A DNA stretch of 33,349 bases from Parachlamydiales bacterium. GTDB lineage: Bacteria > Chlamydiota > Chlamydiia > Chlamydiales > Parachlamydiaceae. Shown here piece after piece: positions 6,712 through 14,372 of the stretch. The notes beneath the pieces were generated by a model that saw only the letters and a list, made by a program, of their open reading frames with translations, did no database searches and was not told the origin of the DNA. The position numbers and the translations under genes were made by a program. Each line of letters starts with the position of its first letter. Position 1 is the first letter of the stretch. Location: contig JAGVJG010000137.1 in assembly GCA_020051235.1 (NCBI GenBank), positions 1 through 33,349 of the forward strand, in the 5' to 3' direction.

Positions 6712-8478
6712 GTGATAAATTCCCTTTTTAAGTTCATTTGGCAATACGTAAAACCCCAGAAATGGATATTTTTTACCATTTTTTTAATGGATGCTTTGGC
6801 TTGGCCATTGGACGTGCTTCTATGGCCCTATATCTTGCATTTGATTGTCGATGTTTTTGGACAGTATGAAACGAATCGAGAAGCGGCCTTATCTGCCTTA
6901 AAATGGCCTATTATCGGAGGCGTTGGGCTAATACTATATATTGAAACAACGTCGAGAACGATGGGATTTTTGCTTGCGGGGGCCATACCTAAGCTTCTAG
7001 CTCGAATCCGTATAGCCATGTTTGATCATGTTCAACATCATACCCCGCACTACTTTAATGAAAGATTTGCGGGAACGTTAGCGAACAAAATCAACGATAT
7101 GACCACGCAAGTTGAACAAATCATTCAACAGCTTTTCTGGCCGTTTGTGCCGGCTATTTTTGCGGCGATTTTAGGAGCCGTTGCCTTGTGGTTTGTAAAT
7201 CCCATATTCGCATTGATTTGGCTCGCTTGGCTTGTTGTGCATTTAACGATATGTGTTTTCTTCGCGAGTAAATGCGATCGATTAGAGGCTATACATGGTG
7301 AGGCAAGAAGTGGTTTAATTGGAAAGATCGTAGATAGTTTAACGAATAATTTTGCTGTGAATCTGTTCTTTCGATTCGATTATGAAAAGAACTATTTAAA
7401 TCCTTTTCAAAAAGATGAAATAAACTCCAATACGATATCAAAGCGGTATGTCGAGAAAATGCGTATCGTTTTGTCCTGCTTTTATTTTCTCGCCATTGTA
7501 GGAATATTTGGATCTATGATCCATTTATGGGTAAAGAATCAAATAACAACCGGTCAAGTGGTTCAAGTTTTCACAACAATGTGGAGTTTATCAAATATCC
7601 TTTGGGTTGTAGGATCTACGTTGCCCTTTTCATTTCAATCAATCGGCATCTTAAAACAAGCTTATACCGTTGTAATGGATCCTTCCGATTTAGGTGATAA
7701 ATCCGATGCTCAGCCTTTAAAAATCACAAGAGGTATGATCGAATTTGAAAATGTCTCCTTTCAATATGGTGAAAAAAAGCTATTTGAAAATAAGCGTGTA
7801 AAGATTTTTGGAGGAGAGAAAGTTGGGCTTGTCGGTTATACCGGGGCGGGTAAATCAAGCTTTATTAATTTGATTTTACGTTTTTATCCTGTCCGAGAAG
7901 GAAAGATCTCGATTGATGGACAAGATATATCTATGATTACCCTTGAATCGCTTCGTAGACAAATTGCGCTTATCCCTCAAGATCCGCTCTTATTTCATAG
8001 GACGCTTCGAGAAAATATCATGTATGGAAATCCGGATGCTTCAGAACAAGAGATGAAAGAAGCAGCAAGACTTGCTCACTGTGATAGTTTTATTGATAAA
8101 ATTCCTAAAGGTTATGAAGCTAAAGTAGGGGAGAGAGGAACAAAGCTTTCAGGGGGAGAGAAGCAACGAATAGCTATTGCCCGAGCTTTACTTGCCAATA
8201 GTCCCATCTTGATTTTAGATGAAGCCACTTCGTCTTTAGATTCTTTAACTGAGAGTTATATTCAAGAAGCGCTTGATCAATTGATGAAAGATCGTACGAC
8301 CCTAGTTATCGCGCATCGTCTTTCAACGTTATCGCGTATGGATAGAATTTTGGTATTTAATGAAGGTAGGATAGTTGAAGAAGGTAAGCATAGCGATCTT
8401 CTTGCTAAGAAGGGGCTTTATGCAATGATGTGGAATATGCAAGTGGGCGGCTTCTTACCGGAAAGTCCACGATCTTAG
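6712..8478 (+). CDS. ABC transporter half-unit (permease fused to ATPase)
   Basis: This 588-aa exporter-type half transporter has a membrane domain with about six helices (residues 18-310) followed by a nucleotide-binding domain. The latter has Walker A GYTGAGKSS (375-383), Q-loop in ALIPQDP (419-425), signature LSGGEKQR (479-486), Walker B ILILDEATS (499-507) and H-loop IAHRLST (533-539). All catalytic residues are intact, so it should work as a homodimer or heterodimer that exports a lipid, drug or peptide. Substrate cannot be read from the sequence. The start is GTG at 6712; the ribosome-binding site is weak. No partner half-transporter lies alongside. A hairpin overlapping the stop codon probably ends the transcript. 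Confidence 0.9.
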   Translation: MINSLFKFIWQYVKPQKWIFFTIFLMDALAWPLDVLLWPYILHLIVDVFGQYETNREAALSALKWPIIGGVGLILYIETTSRTMGFLLAGAIPKLLARIRIAMFDHVQHHTPHYFNERFAGTLANKINDMTTQVEQIIQQLFWPFVPAIFAAILGAVALWFVNPIFALIWLAWLVVHLTICVFFASKCDRLEAIHGEARSGLIGKIVDSLTNNFAVNLFFRFDYEKNYLNPFQKDEINSNTISKRYVEKMRIVLSCFYFLAIVGIFGSMIHLWVKNQITTGQVVQVFTTMWSLSNILWVVGSTLPFSFQSIGILKQAYTVVMDPSDLGDKSDAQPLKITRGMIEFENVSFQYGEKKLFENKRVKIFGGEKVGLVGYTGAGKSSFINLILRFYPVREGKISIDGQDISMITLESLRRQIALIPQDPLLFHRTLRENIMYGNPDASEQEMKEAARLAHCDSFIDKIPKGYEAKVGERGTKLSGGEKQRIAIARALLANSPILILDEATSSLDSLTESYIQEALDQLMKDRTTLVIAHRLSTLSRMDRILVFNEGRIVEEGKHSDLLAKKGLYAMMWNMQVGGFLPESPRS

Positions 8479-8488
8479 ACCGTGGACT
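8464..8488. terminator. Hairpin shared by convergent ABC transporter and rhodanese genes
   Basis: AGTCCACG (8464-8471) and CGTGGACT (8481-8488) form an exact 8-bp stem around a 9-base loop that contains the ABC transporter stop codon. The rhodanese stop is at 8497 on the other strand, so the hairpin sits just beyond that gene too. T tracts are short on both sides, so termination strength is uncertain. Confidence 0.55.
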
Positions 8489-8496
8489 TATTATCA

Positions 8497-8907
8497 TTAA
8501 AGTTTTTGAGTCGGGTATTTGTTTTGTATCCACTCGTATAAACCTTCAGGATATTTATACACGTTTTTGTAGCCCGCAGCCGTTAATCTATCGGCCATGT
8601 ATTTGCTCGCAGGGCAGTTCACGCTCCAGCAATAAACAACAATGGTTGCGTCTTTGGATGGAAGTGCGTCATTTAGTTCTTTATCTGTCACTTCATAAGA
8701 AACCCATTTCGCATTTGGAATCACATTTTTATCGAAATAGGGTTTAGAACGCGAGTCAATGAGCGTTATCGATTTTCCTTGATCTATCCATGTTTTCAAT
8801 TCTTTAGTGTGGATTTCTGAATACGAATGGCTTTCTTTTGTGGTGGGTGCTGCGTTTACGGCAAAGAAGGGGGCAACAAACAAGCTAAGTGCGACTAAGT
8901 AATACAT
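8497..8907 (-). CDS. Periplasmic single-domain rhodanese
   Basis: This 136-aa protein has a signal peptide (MYYLVALSLFVAPFFAVNAA) and one rhodanese domain. It shows the ITLIDSRSKPYFDKNVIPNA segment and the active-site loop after VVY, where Cys93 occupies the position of the persulfide-forming cysteine (CWSVNCPAS, 93-101; a second Cys is at 98). It ends with GYKNVYKYPEGLYEW, typical of this fold. Rhodaneses move sulfane sulfur between donors and acceptors such as cyanide, thiols or proteins; the natural acceptor is unknown. It is divergent from a MarR-type regulator, and a TTGACA-N18-TAGACT promoter lies in the shared gap, so its expression is plausibly controlled by that regulator. Confidence 0.88.
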   Translation of the reverse strand: MYYLVALSLFVAPFFAVNAAPTTKESHSYSEIHTKELKTWIDQGKSITLIDSRSKPYFDKNVIPNAKWVSYEVTDKELNDALPSKDATIVVYCWSVNCPASKYMADRLTAAGYKNVYKYPEGLYEWIQNKYPTQKL

Positions 8908-8933
8908 ATTTTCTCCTTGGTTGATGTTTTATA

Positions 8934-8967
8934 GTCTATTGGTATATACTTGATTTTGTCAAGTAAT
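8934..8967. promoter_or_regulatory. Divergent promoter and operator between rhodanese and MarR genes
   Basis: CTTGATTTTGTCAAG (8949-8963) is a palindrome of two 5-bp arms around five bases. A more distant pair of arms, CTATT on the left and AATAG on the right, surrounds it. Read on the minus strand the same bases include TTGACA, followed 18 bases later by TAGACT, a fair -35/-10 pair for the rhodanese gene. A MarR dimer bound here would block that promoter. The site assignment is inferred from position and symmetry. Confidence 0.5.
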
Positions 8968-8988
8968 AGTGATCTAAGAGGTGTTTTG

Positions 8989-9444
8989 GTGGGTAAATAT
9001 GAGATGGAAGATAGCACAGGCTATCTAATTTATATCATAAATCAAAGGATGTACGGCTTTTTGAAGGAAAAATTTGAGGCAGAAGGGGTTAACGTAATAG
9101 AAGCGTGGATTCTTTTAGAGGTATTGAATGGAGTTGAAACGGTTACAGAGCTTAAAAAACGACTTAAAGCCGATATGGCCGTTATTCAAAGGAGCTGTGA
9201 TCGACTTGAAAAGCAAAACTATTTAGTTAGAGCGGTTGATCCCTATGACAAAAGAATAAAAAAACTGTCTCTTACAGAAGAAGGAAGAATGCTACGGCAA
9301 AGACTTTCCAAATACTCCAAAGAAGTAAATAAACGAGCATTTGAAGAAATGAGTCTAACTGATAAAAATAGCCTTCATCAATTATTATTAAAGGTTTATA
9401 AATCATCCTTTTTCTCAAACTATAGAATAGAAACACCGGGATAG
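8989..9444 (+). CDS. MarR-family transcriptional regulator
   Basis: The product is a winged-helix regulator of MarR type, 151 aa from the chosen start. The DNA-binding part runs from WILLEVLNGVETVTELKKRL through the recognition helix (ADMAVIQRSCDRLEKQNYL) to the wing (VRAVDPYDKRIKKLSLTEEG), where DxRxxxLxLTxxG is the family signature. MarR proteins dimerise and repress until a ligand or oxidant releases them. I chose GTG 8989 over TTG 8950 because TAAGAGG (8975-8981) is correctly spaced before it and the longer form would run through the palindromic operator. The gene is divergent from the rhodanese and followed after one base by the GNAT-like gene, so it probably controls both. Confidence 0.85.
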   Translation: MGKYEMEDSTGYLIYIINQRMYGFLKEKFEAEGVNVIEAWILLEVLNGVETVTELKKRLKADMAVIQRSCDRLEKQNYLVRAVDPYDKRIKKLSLTEEGRMLRQRLSKYSKEVNKRAFEEMSLTDKNSLHQLLLKVYKSSFFSNYRIETPG

Positions 9445-9445
9445 T

Positions 9446-10381
9446 ATGGCTATTTGTGAAGTTAGAAGCGGGAATTATCAGATAGACATTGCAGAAGTGC
9501 GTCGCCTTTTTTCATTTTCTGATTTTAATATTAAAACGCCTGACTTTAGAGCTATTTGGAAAAAAGTCATTGTTGCTGCGCCTATTAGAGAAAATCCTAG
9601 TTATTTGGAAATGCTGTGCGATGAGATTAATCCAAAAATAAAAGCCTTTGCTTTATCAAAGTTTGGTGAAAGCGCTTCACATGAAGATTATTTTGAACAT
9701 GGAAATAAAGTTCTTACTTCACTTTTTAGAATGGCCGAAGAATTAGATCCCCAATTACTTGTTAAGCTAAACGATACTGTAAAAAAACAGCAAAGATTTT
9801 GTCTGACTCATATTTTAGATCATCGCTTTTGGCATGGTATTAATCGTTTTAAAAGCTTTAAAGAATTGAAGCCTTGGACGAAGCATCTAACTTGGATCGT
9901 AAATGAGATTGATCATGACATTGATTTGAGAAGATTCTCATTTCCATCAGAGATCGGGGGGATTTTCAAGGTTAATCAAGATGTGAAATGTACGCTGAAA
10001 GTGGATGCTTATCACTCGGGTTTTGGTCATAACTTTCGTTTAATGTTATATGATAATGAAAATGAAATAGGAACTTTGGCGTTTTACTTTGTTCGACTGC
10101 AAAAATTCATATTTGTTCATGATATTCAGAACATGACCATTAGAAGTGGAGTACGAGAATATTCAAAAGTGGGTACTGCTTTGATGGACTACCTTAAAAA
10201 TTTGGGTGCTGAACTAGGATATGTGTCTATTCGATTGCTTGCTCGGGCACCTCTGAATACACCTCTTCCTTCAAATAGCAAAGTAGTCGAGTTTTACGAA
10301 AAGCTTGGCTTTGTAAAAACGGGTGAAGGTTTTTTAGAGGATGGAGGACATAGGATGCAATTCACGATTGATAAAGAATGA
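9446..10381 (+). CDS. GNAT-like acetyltransferase with unknown N-terminal domain
   Basis: This is a 311-aa cytosolic protein. The last 130 residues look like a GNAT fold: VGTALMDYLKNLGAELGYVS corresponds to the acetyl-CoA loop and helix, and VVEFYEKLGFVKTGEG is the characteristic late FYxKxGF motif. The first 170 residues match no family I know and are helical and charged. GNAT enzymes transfer acyl groups from acyl-CoA to amines; the acceptor here is unknown. The ATG follows the MarR stop after a single base, so the pair is translationally coupled. Its stop overlaps the ATG of the next small ORF (ATGA). Confidence 0.72.
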   Translation: MAICEVRSGNYQIDIAEVRRLFSFSDFNIKTPDFRAIWKKVIVAAPIRENPSYLEMLCDEINPKIKAFALSKFGESASHEDYFEHGNKVLTSLFRMAEELDPQLLVKLNDTVKKQQRFCLTHILDHRFWHGINRFKSFKELKPWTKHLTWIVNEIDHDIDLRRFSFPSEIGGIFKVNQDVKCTLKVDAYHSGFGHNFRLMLYDNENEIGTLAFYFVRLQKFIFVHDIQNMTIRSGVREYSKVGTALMDYLKNLGAELGYVSIRLLARAPLNTPLPSNSKVVEFYEKLGFVKTGEGFLEDGGHRMQFTIDKE

Positions 10382-10569
10382 AAGTTATTTCCAAAATTCT
10401 TAACCCCTCTGGCTTTTTTCCAAATAATGTAAAGTTGCCTGTCCTTCATTATGTTGAAGCCTTTAATCCAAACGGTCCTCTAGCACCGCTTATTAAATCT
10501 CTGCCTCTCCCTAAAACCGATCCCGTTTTTGGAGCAAAGGGTCCTCTACTTGAGTGCTGGAATCATTAA
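10378..10569 (+). CDS. Small ORF, possible N-terminal remnant of a cupin protein
   Basis: This 63-aa frame overlaps the previous stop by ATGA. Its early FFPNNVKLPVLHYVEAF stretch recalls the (I/F)PNNxxLPLLxY opening of YjlB-type cupin proteins, but the beta-barrel that should follow is missing. The frame stops after 63 residues, and its stop overlaps the stop of the convergent gene at 10566. It is either a truncated remnant or a genuine short coupled gene. The cupin link is from memory and weak. Confidence 0.35.
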   Translation: MKVISKILNPSGFFPNNVKLPVLHYVEAFNPNGPLAPLIKSLPLPKTDPVFGAKGPLLECWNH

Positions 10570-11579
10570 GGAAGATAGGGGCTAAATTCTTCTTTAAACA
10601 GATGAAATTGTTCTTTAAAAAATGAGGTGATTAACCCTTCAAGAGAGGGGTCGATTTCCCTAGCTAATCGAATATCGTCTTGGACAGTGTTTTTTTCTAT
10701 TTGATCTTTATTGATGAAGATTAGAAGGAAGCCTGTATCATTTAAAATGTTGGCAAGATGCTGTTCGATTTTGTTGTCAGTAAGAAAATGGTTGCGGCCG
10801 GCGAAGTAAAAGCCCCTCTCGGCGCATCCTCTAGCTAAGATGGCTCGATTAAGGTGAATCTGTCTGATATGCCAGGTGCATTTAATGAAATGCGCCATTT
10901 GGGCATGTGTGGCAGATGCAATGAGATAGATTTTTTGTATAAGAACTTCAAGAATAACTTTATCCGATGCCCCTCCTCCTATTTCGATATGATAGTCTTT
11001 AAATTTTTGGGCATATTCACTAGAGCTAAAATAATCATCCGATAGAATGATTGATTTTATGTGGTTTATCTCATTGCAAAAGGCTTGATACTCATCCTTC
11101 AAACCTCTCTTTAAAGGTTTTTTAATCCAGGTCCTGAAGCGTTTTATTAATCTTGCGCTAGCGGGTAATGAATCAATTATTTTGGGTTGTCCTGATAATG
11201 TTAGATCCCAACTGTCCTTTTGCAAAGGAGCTTCCAGCGCACTTTCTACATAAAAAGGGCGGGTTAGCGGTTTTACCCCTTCATATTTAAAACCCTCTAT
11301 CCATAGAGCATCGTTCTTTCGTCCAAACATACGGACAAAAAGCGTATTCATTCGCATATGCAAAAGAGAAACATGGTAATCCCCCAGGAAAAATTGAAAA
11401 ATTTCGTCTAAATATTCTTTGTTAGTAAGAAAGAAGATGGAATGTTTCGTTACAGATTCCAGTGTATTTATAAATAATTTAACGGGGATATGCAGAGTGA
11501 GAATTTGATGAAGCGCTAAATGTAAAAAAGGGGCATGCGGGATAGATTCCTGAAAGGCTCTATTTCCTATCCTCATCAA
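10566..11579 (-). CDS. Unrecognised protein, family member B (paralogue of 5624-6616)
   Basis: This 337-aa soluble protein is related end to end with the product of 5624-6616. Matching blocks are: IPVKLFINTLE.. then FFLTNKEY; FFLGDYHVSLLHM; TLFVRMF with a DALWIE segment; a KIYLIASATHAQMAHFIK stretch; a RQIHLNRAIL stretch; FYFAGRNHFLTDNKIE; and VQDDIRLARE. It ends FFKEQFHLFKEEFSPYLP where member A has a diverged version. It has no signal peptide, no membrane helix and no recognised motif. Its ATG overlaps the stop of the LRR gene by four bases (TCAT on the plus strand), so it is translationally coupled to that LRR protein. Function unknown; both members sit beside genes of host-interaction type. 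Confidence 0.75.
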   Translation of the reverse strand: MMRIGNRAFQESIPHAPFLHLALHQILTLHIPVKLFINTLESVTKHSIFFLTNKEYLDEIFQFFLGDYHVSLLHMRMNTLFVRMFGRKNDALWIEGFKYEGVKPLTRPFYVESALEAPLQKDSWDLTLSGQPKIIDSLPASARLIKRFRTWIKKPLKRGLKDEYQAFCNEINHIKSIILSDDYFSSSEYAQKFKDYHIEIGGGASDKVILEVLIQKIYLIASATHAQMAHFIKCTWHIRQIHLNRAILARGCAERGFYFAGRNHFLTDNKIEQHLANILNDTGFLLIFINKDQIEKNTVQDDIRLAREIDPSLEGLITSFFKEQFHLFKEEFSPYLP

Positions 11580-12241
11580 ATAATAACCTCAACATGTCCT
11601 TTAAAAAAAGCTCTCAAGTTATCAGGTGGATCTTTTAATTTTGTAAGTGAGATCTTTTGTAGACAGTCAGATGTCGCTAATTCTAATAATCCTTCTTCAG
11701 AAACGTGATTGGCATCGATTTCTAAATCCAAGATTTTTTTAAGAGAAACTAAGCATGCACCCGTTAAACCGGGGCAGTAGGACACATCGAGTTTATAGAG
11801 GAATTTTTCCTTCAACCATTCTAAATCTTCGTCATTTAATTGAGGACATTGCCATAAAAAAAGCTGCTTCAGATTATGAAGGTCTTTCAATTTTTTTAAT
11901 CCGCGCATATCAACATGGGTTTTTGAAAGATCAAGTGATTGAAGATGGGTTAACTGACAACACAAATCAAAAATGGTGACTTGTAATCGTGGAAGCGATC
12001 TAAGAGACAAAACCGTCACCGTTCTGGGTATAAGTTTTAAAGATTCTTCAGTGAGTTGAGTGCATTCGGCAAGTTCACAGGATTGGATGTTCGGACATCT
12101 CTTAAAAATAAAGGCTAATTGATCGTTGGACGTTTGAGTGCCTTCCACGTCGATCTCCGTTATTTCGTTTAAGGGCACTCGATCGCCATTAATTGCGCAG
12201 TATCCATCTTTAAATGAACTATAAGACGTTAATCCATACAT
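11576..12241 (-). CDS. Leucine-rich-repeat protein, cysteine-containing subtype
   Basis: This 221-aa protein is built of LRRs of the cysteine-containing (AMN1/F-box-associated) type. Examples are LAECTQLTEESLKLIP, LDLSKTHVDMRGLKKLKDL, LFLWQCPQLNDEDLEWLKE and LDVSYCPGLTGACLVSLKK. Such repeats form a curved protein-binding surface. No F-box, kinase or other effector domain and no signal peptide is visible. In amoeba-associated chlamydiae, LRR proteins are widely proposed as host-directed effectors; that role here is inference. The gene is coupled to family member B by a 4-base overlap. A perfect palindrome lies just upstream (12256-12275), shared with the divergent FadL-like gene. Confidence 0.82.
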   Translation of the reverse strand: MYGLTSYSSFKDGYCAINGDRVPLNEITEIDVEGTQTSNDQLAFIFKRCPNIQSCELAECTQLTEESLKLIPRTVTVLSLRSLPRLQVTIFDLCCQLTHLQSLDLSKTHVDMRGLKKLKDLHNLKQLFLWQCPQLNDEDLEWLKEKFLYKLDVSYCPGLTGACLVSLKKILDLEIDANHVSEEGLLELATSDCLQKISLTKLKDPPDNLRAFFKGHVEVII

Positions 12242-12255
12242 AATATATATTTAAT

Positions 12256-12275
12256 ACAGCAATAATATTTGCTGT
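12256..12275. promoter_or_regulatory. Perfect 7-bp inverted repeat between divergent LRR and FadL-like genes
   Basis: ACAGCAA (12256-12262), TAATAT (12263-12268) and TTGCTGT (12269-12275) form a 20-base symmetrical site in the 68-base gap between two divergent starts. Its position and symmetry suggest an operator for a dimeric repressor. No matching regulator is evident nearby. Confidence 0.5.
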
Positions 12276-12309
12276 TCAAAAAAATATTTTAGATTGTAGA
12301 GTGCAGTGA

Positions 12310-13527
12310 ATGAAATTTGTTTTGATATTCACCACACTCTTTTTCATAAATGTCGAAGCTACGTTAGCGGGTGGACGTCCAAATTCATTTTCAGAGGGAA
12401 ATAATGCCTTTGCAGGGGTTGTTAATCCAGCAAATAATGTTTGGATTGAAGATCGCGTAGATGTCGGAGTCTTTTGGATTAATCAAAAGTCGAGTCTGGA
12501 CAATCGAGATAATAATCCACGTTATCCTCCCGGAAAAGTAAACCTCACCTATAAATGTAGAAATCTAGTCACCACCGATACTGCCGTACATAAGAAATTT
12601 AAGTGGGACGATCAAGAGATGTCGATTACGCTCGCCTCTTATACGATGCCTCCCTTCCTTAAGTTGAGAACGAAAATGCCCATCCCCGGATCGGGAACGA
12701 CACCTTTGCATGTGCAAAATAGAGTGGATGTTCTATCAGCGGTTTTTTCTTTTAAATTGAGATCCAATTTTTCTTTAGGGTGTTCATTAGATTATCTATC
12801 TTGTTCCCATTTGAGAAACGGTTTTCAAAACTCGGATAATCCAATCCGCTCCGTTTCTCCCGGACATGTGACCAATAACGGTATGGATCACTCTCATGGG
12901 GTAGGATTTACTTTAGGATGTCGATGGGATATTACGAAAAGACTGTTGTTTGGAGCGGCGTGGACTAAAAAAAGCTACTGCGGCCAATATCGAAAGTATA
13001 GAGGATTTGAACCTCATCACGCGAATAACTATGTTCCTCAGATGGTAGGGGCCGGATTTACCTATCGTTTTTCAAAGCAGATCGCCGGTAGGATTGAAGT
13101 TCTTTGGACAAATCAAGGCAACGTACCGGGTTCTAATAATAGTGTGTTGCCTGATGGAAGCTTAAATTTAAATAAAAGAGGGTCTAATCGTTCACCTGGG
13201 CCGGGTCTTACTGATGCAACGTTCATTAATTTTGGATTAGGCTATAAAGTAAATGAAGTATTGGCTTTCGGCGGCGGACTTTCACATCGACTTAAATTTC
13301 CCTTAAGCTCAAACATTATTTCTCATACTTATCGTCTTCAAACGGTTTATAATCTTCTCTCGTTCGGTGCACATATTAACTACCGTAAAAACGAAATCTT
13401 TCTAGTCTTTTCGTGGGGAATGAAAAATAAAGTCACAGGTTATTTTCCGCTTATTTTAGGGGGTGGTAAAATGGTCGGAGAGAAGGAAACTCTTTCACTT
13501 TCATGCTCGTGGGGATATCGATATTAA
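12310..13527 (+). CDS. FadL/OmpP1-type outer-membrane transport protein
   Basis: This 405-aa barrel has a signal peptide (MKFVLIFTTLFFINVEATLA) and FadL-like features. An N-terminal plug-like region carries an NPANNVW segment (about 39-45), where FadL proteins typically have NPA. Later strands include FKLRSNFSLGCSLDYL, LLFGAAWTKKSY, FTYRFSKQIAGRIEVLW and FINFGLGYKVNEVLAFGGGL. FadL proteins let hydrophobic molecules such as long-chain fatty acids cross the outer membrane. The loops are unusual (many His/Asn, several Cys). The stop overlaps the start of a secreted hydrolase by one base, suggesting a joint role in breaking down and importing lipids or esters. Confidence 0.78.
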   Translation: MKFVLIFTTLFFINVEATLAGGRPNSFSEGNNAFAGVVNPANNVWIEDRVDVGVFWINQKSSLDNRDNNPRYPPGKVNLTYKCRNLVTTDTAVHKKFKWDDQEMSITLASYTMPPFLKLRTKMPIPGSGTTPLHVQNRVDVLSAVFSFKLRSNFSLGCSLDYLSCSHLRNGFQNSDNPIRSVSPGHVTNNGMDHSHGVGFTLGCRWDITKRLLFGAAWTKKSYCGQYRKYRGFEPHHANNYVPQMVGAGFTYRFSKQIAGRIEVLWTNQGNVPGSNNSVLPDGSLNLNKRGSNRSPGPGLTDATFINFGLGYKVNEVLAFGGGLSHRLKFPLSSNIISHTYRLQTVYNLLSFGAHINYRKNEIFLVFSWGMKNKVTGYFPLILGGGKMVGEKETLSLSCSWGYRY

Positions 13528-14372
13528 TGAGATTTATTCTATTTATTTTATTTGCCGTATGTCAGGCCGAACTTGTCGAGCTAAATCCGGATCGAAAAAT
13601 CTTTTTAGATTGCAAAGGGGAAGGAACTCCATCGGTTGTCTTTATTTCAGGTCGAACGGATCGAGGAGACATTTGGGAAAAAGTTTTTCCGTCGATTTCA
13701 AAGCTCACCCATTCTTGTGTTTACGATAGACCGGGAACGGTAACGATTATAGATAAAAAGGTTCACATTAGTCGTTCAACGTCAGTCGCTCAGCCTACAA
13801 CTCCCATCGATGGGGTATACGATTTACATGCCGTTCTCGCTAATGTGCCTAAGCCCTATATTTTAGTAGCCCATTCTTATGGCGGCTTGATCGCGCGTCT
13901 ATACGCTTCATTATATCCCAGTGAAGTCGTTGGATTGGTGCTTGTCGATACATTGACAGAATTTTTGTATGATAAATTAACTCCTTCTCAACAACAGTTG
14001 TGGCTGAAGCTAAATAGTAATTATTCAATAGATCTTGATATGTTTCTCATTCAAGAGAGAACGGAATTGGTTAAAAGCTTCGATCAATTAAGAAAAGCAA
14101 AACCCCTTAACCCCTTGCCTTCCGTGGTTCTTACTTCCGATGAGCCCTACGATTTTAAATCGCTTATTGAAAAGGGAATATTGCCTAAAGACGCGCCTGT
14201 CGATTTTGGTCCTCTTTTGTTTCAGGCGCATTTAGACGGCCAAAAACACTTAGTTCAACTTTTGCATGCAAAAGCCGTCACGGAAACGCATGCGGGGCAC
14301 TACATTCAAACCGAGCAGCCTCAGCTTGTTATCGACGCCATTAAAGAAGTTTTAACGAAAACAGATAAATAG
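13527..14372 (+). CDS. Secreted alpha/beta hydrolase
   Basis: This 281-aa alpha/beta hydrolase has a signal peptide (MRFILFILFAVCQA). The nucleophile elbow is HSYGG with Ser117, and the catalytic His is probably His258 in THAGHYIQ. The oxyanion region is near FISGRTDRG. The acid residue is not certain. Family members cleave esters, lipids or lactones; the substrate is unknown. I chose the ATG at 13527, not 13503, because it gives a clean signal peptide and overlaps the upstream stop as TAATG, the pattern of coupled genes. Its stop directly abuts the convergent DMT gene. Confidence 0.82.
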   Translation: MRFILFILFAVCQAELVELNPDRKIFLDCKGEGTPSVVFISGRTDRGDIWEKVFPSISKLTHSCVYDRPGTVTIIDKKVHISRSTSVAQPTTPIDGVYDLHAVLANVPKPYILVAHSYGGLIARLYASLYPSEVVGLVLVDTLTEFLYDKLTPSQQQLWLKLNSNYSIDLDMFLIQERTELVKSFDQLRKAKPLNPLPSVVLTSDEPYDFKSLIEKGILPKDAPVDFGPLLFQAHLDGQKHLVQLLHAKAVTETHAGHYIQTEQPQLVIDAIKEVLTKTDK

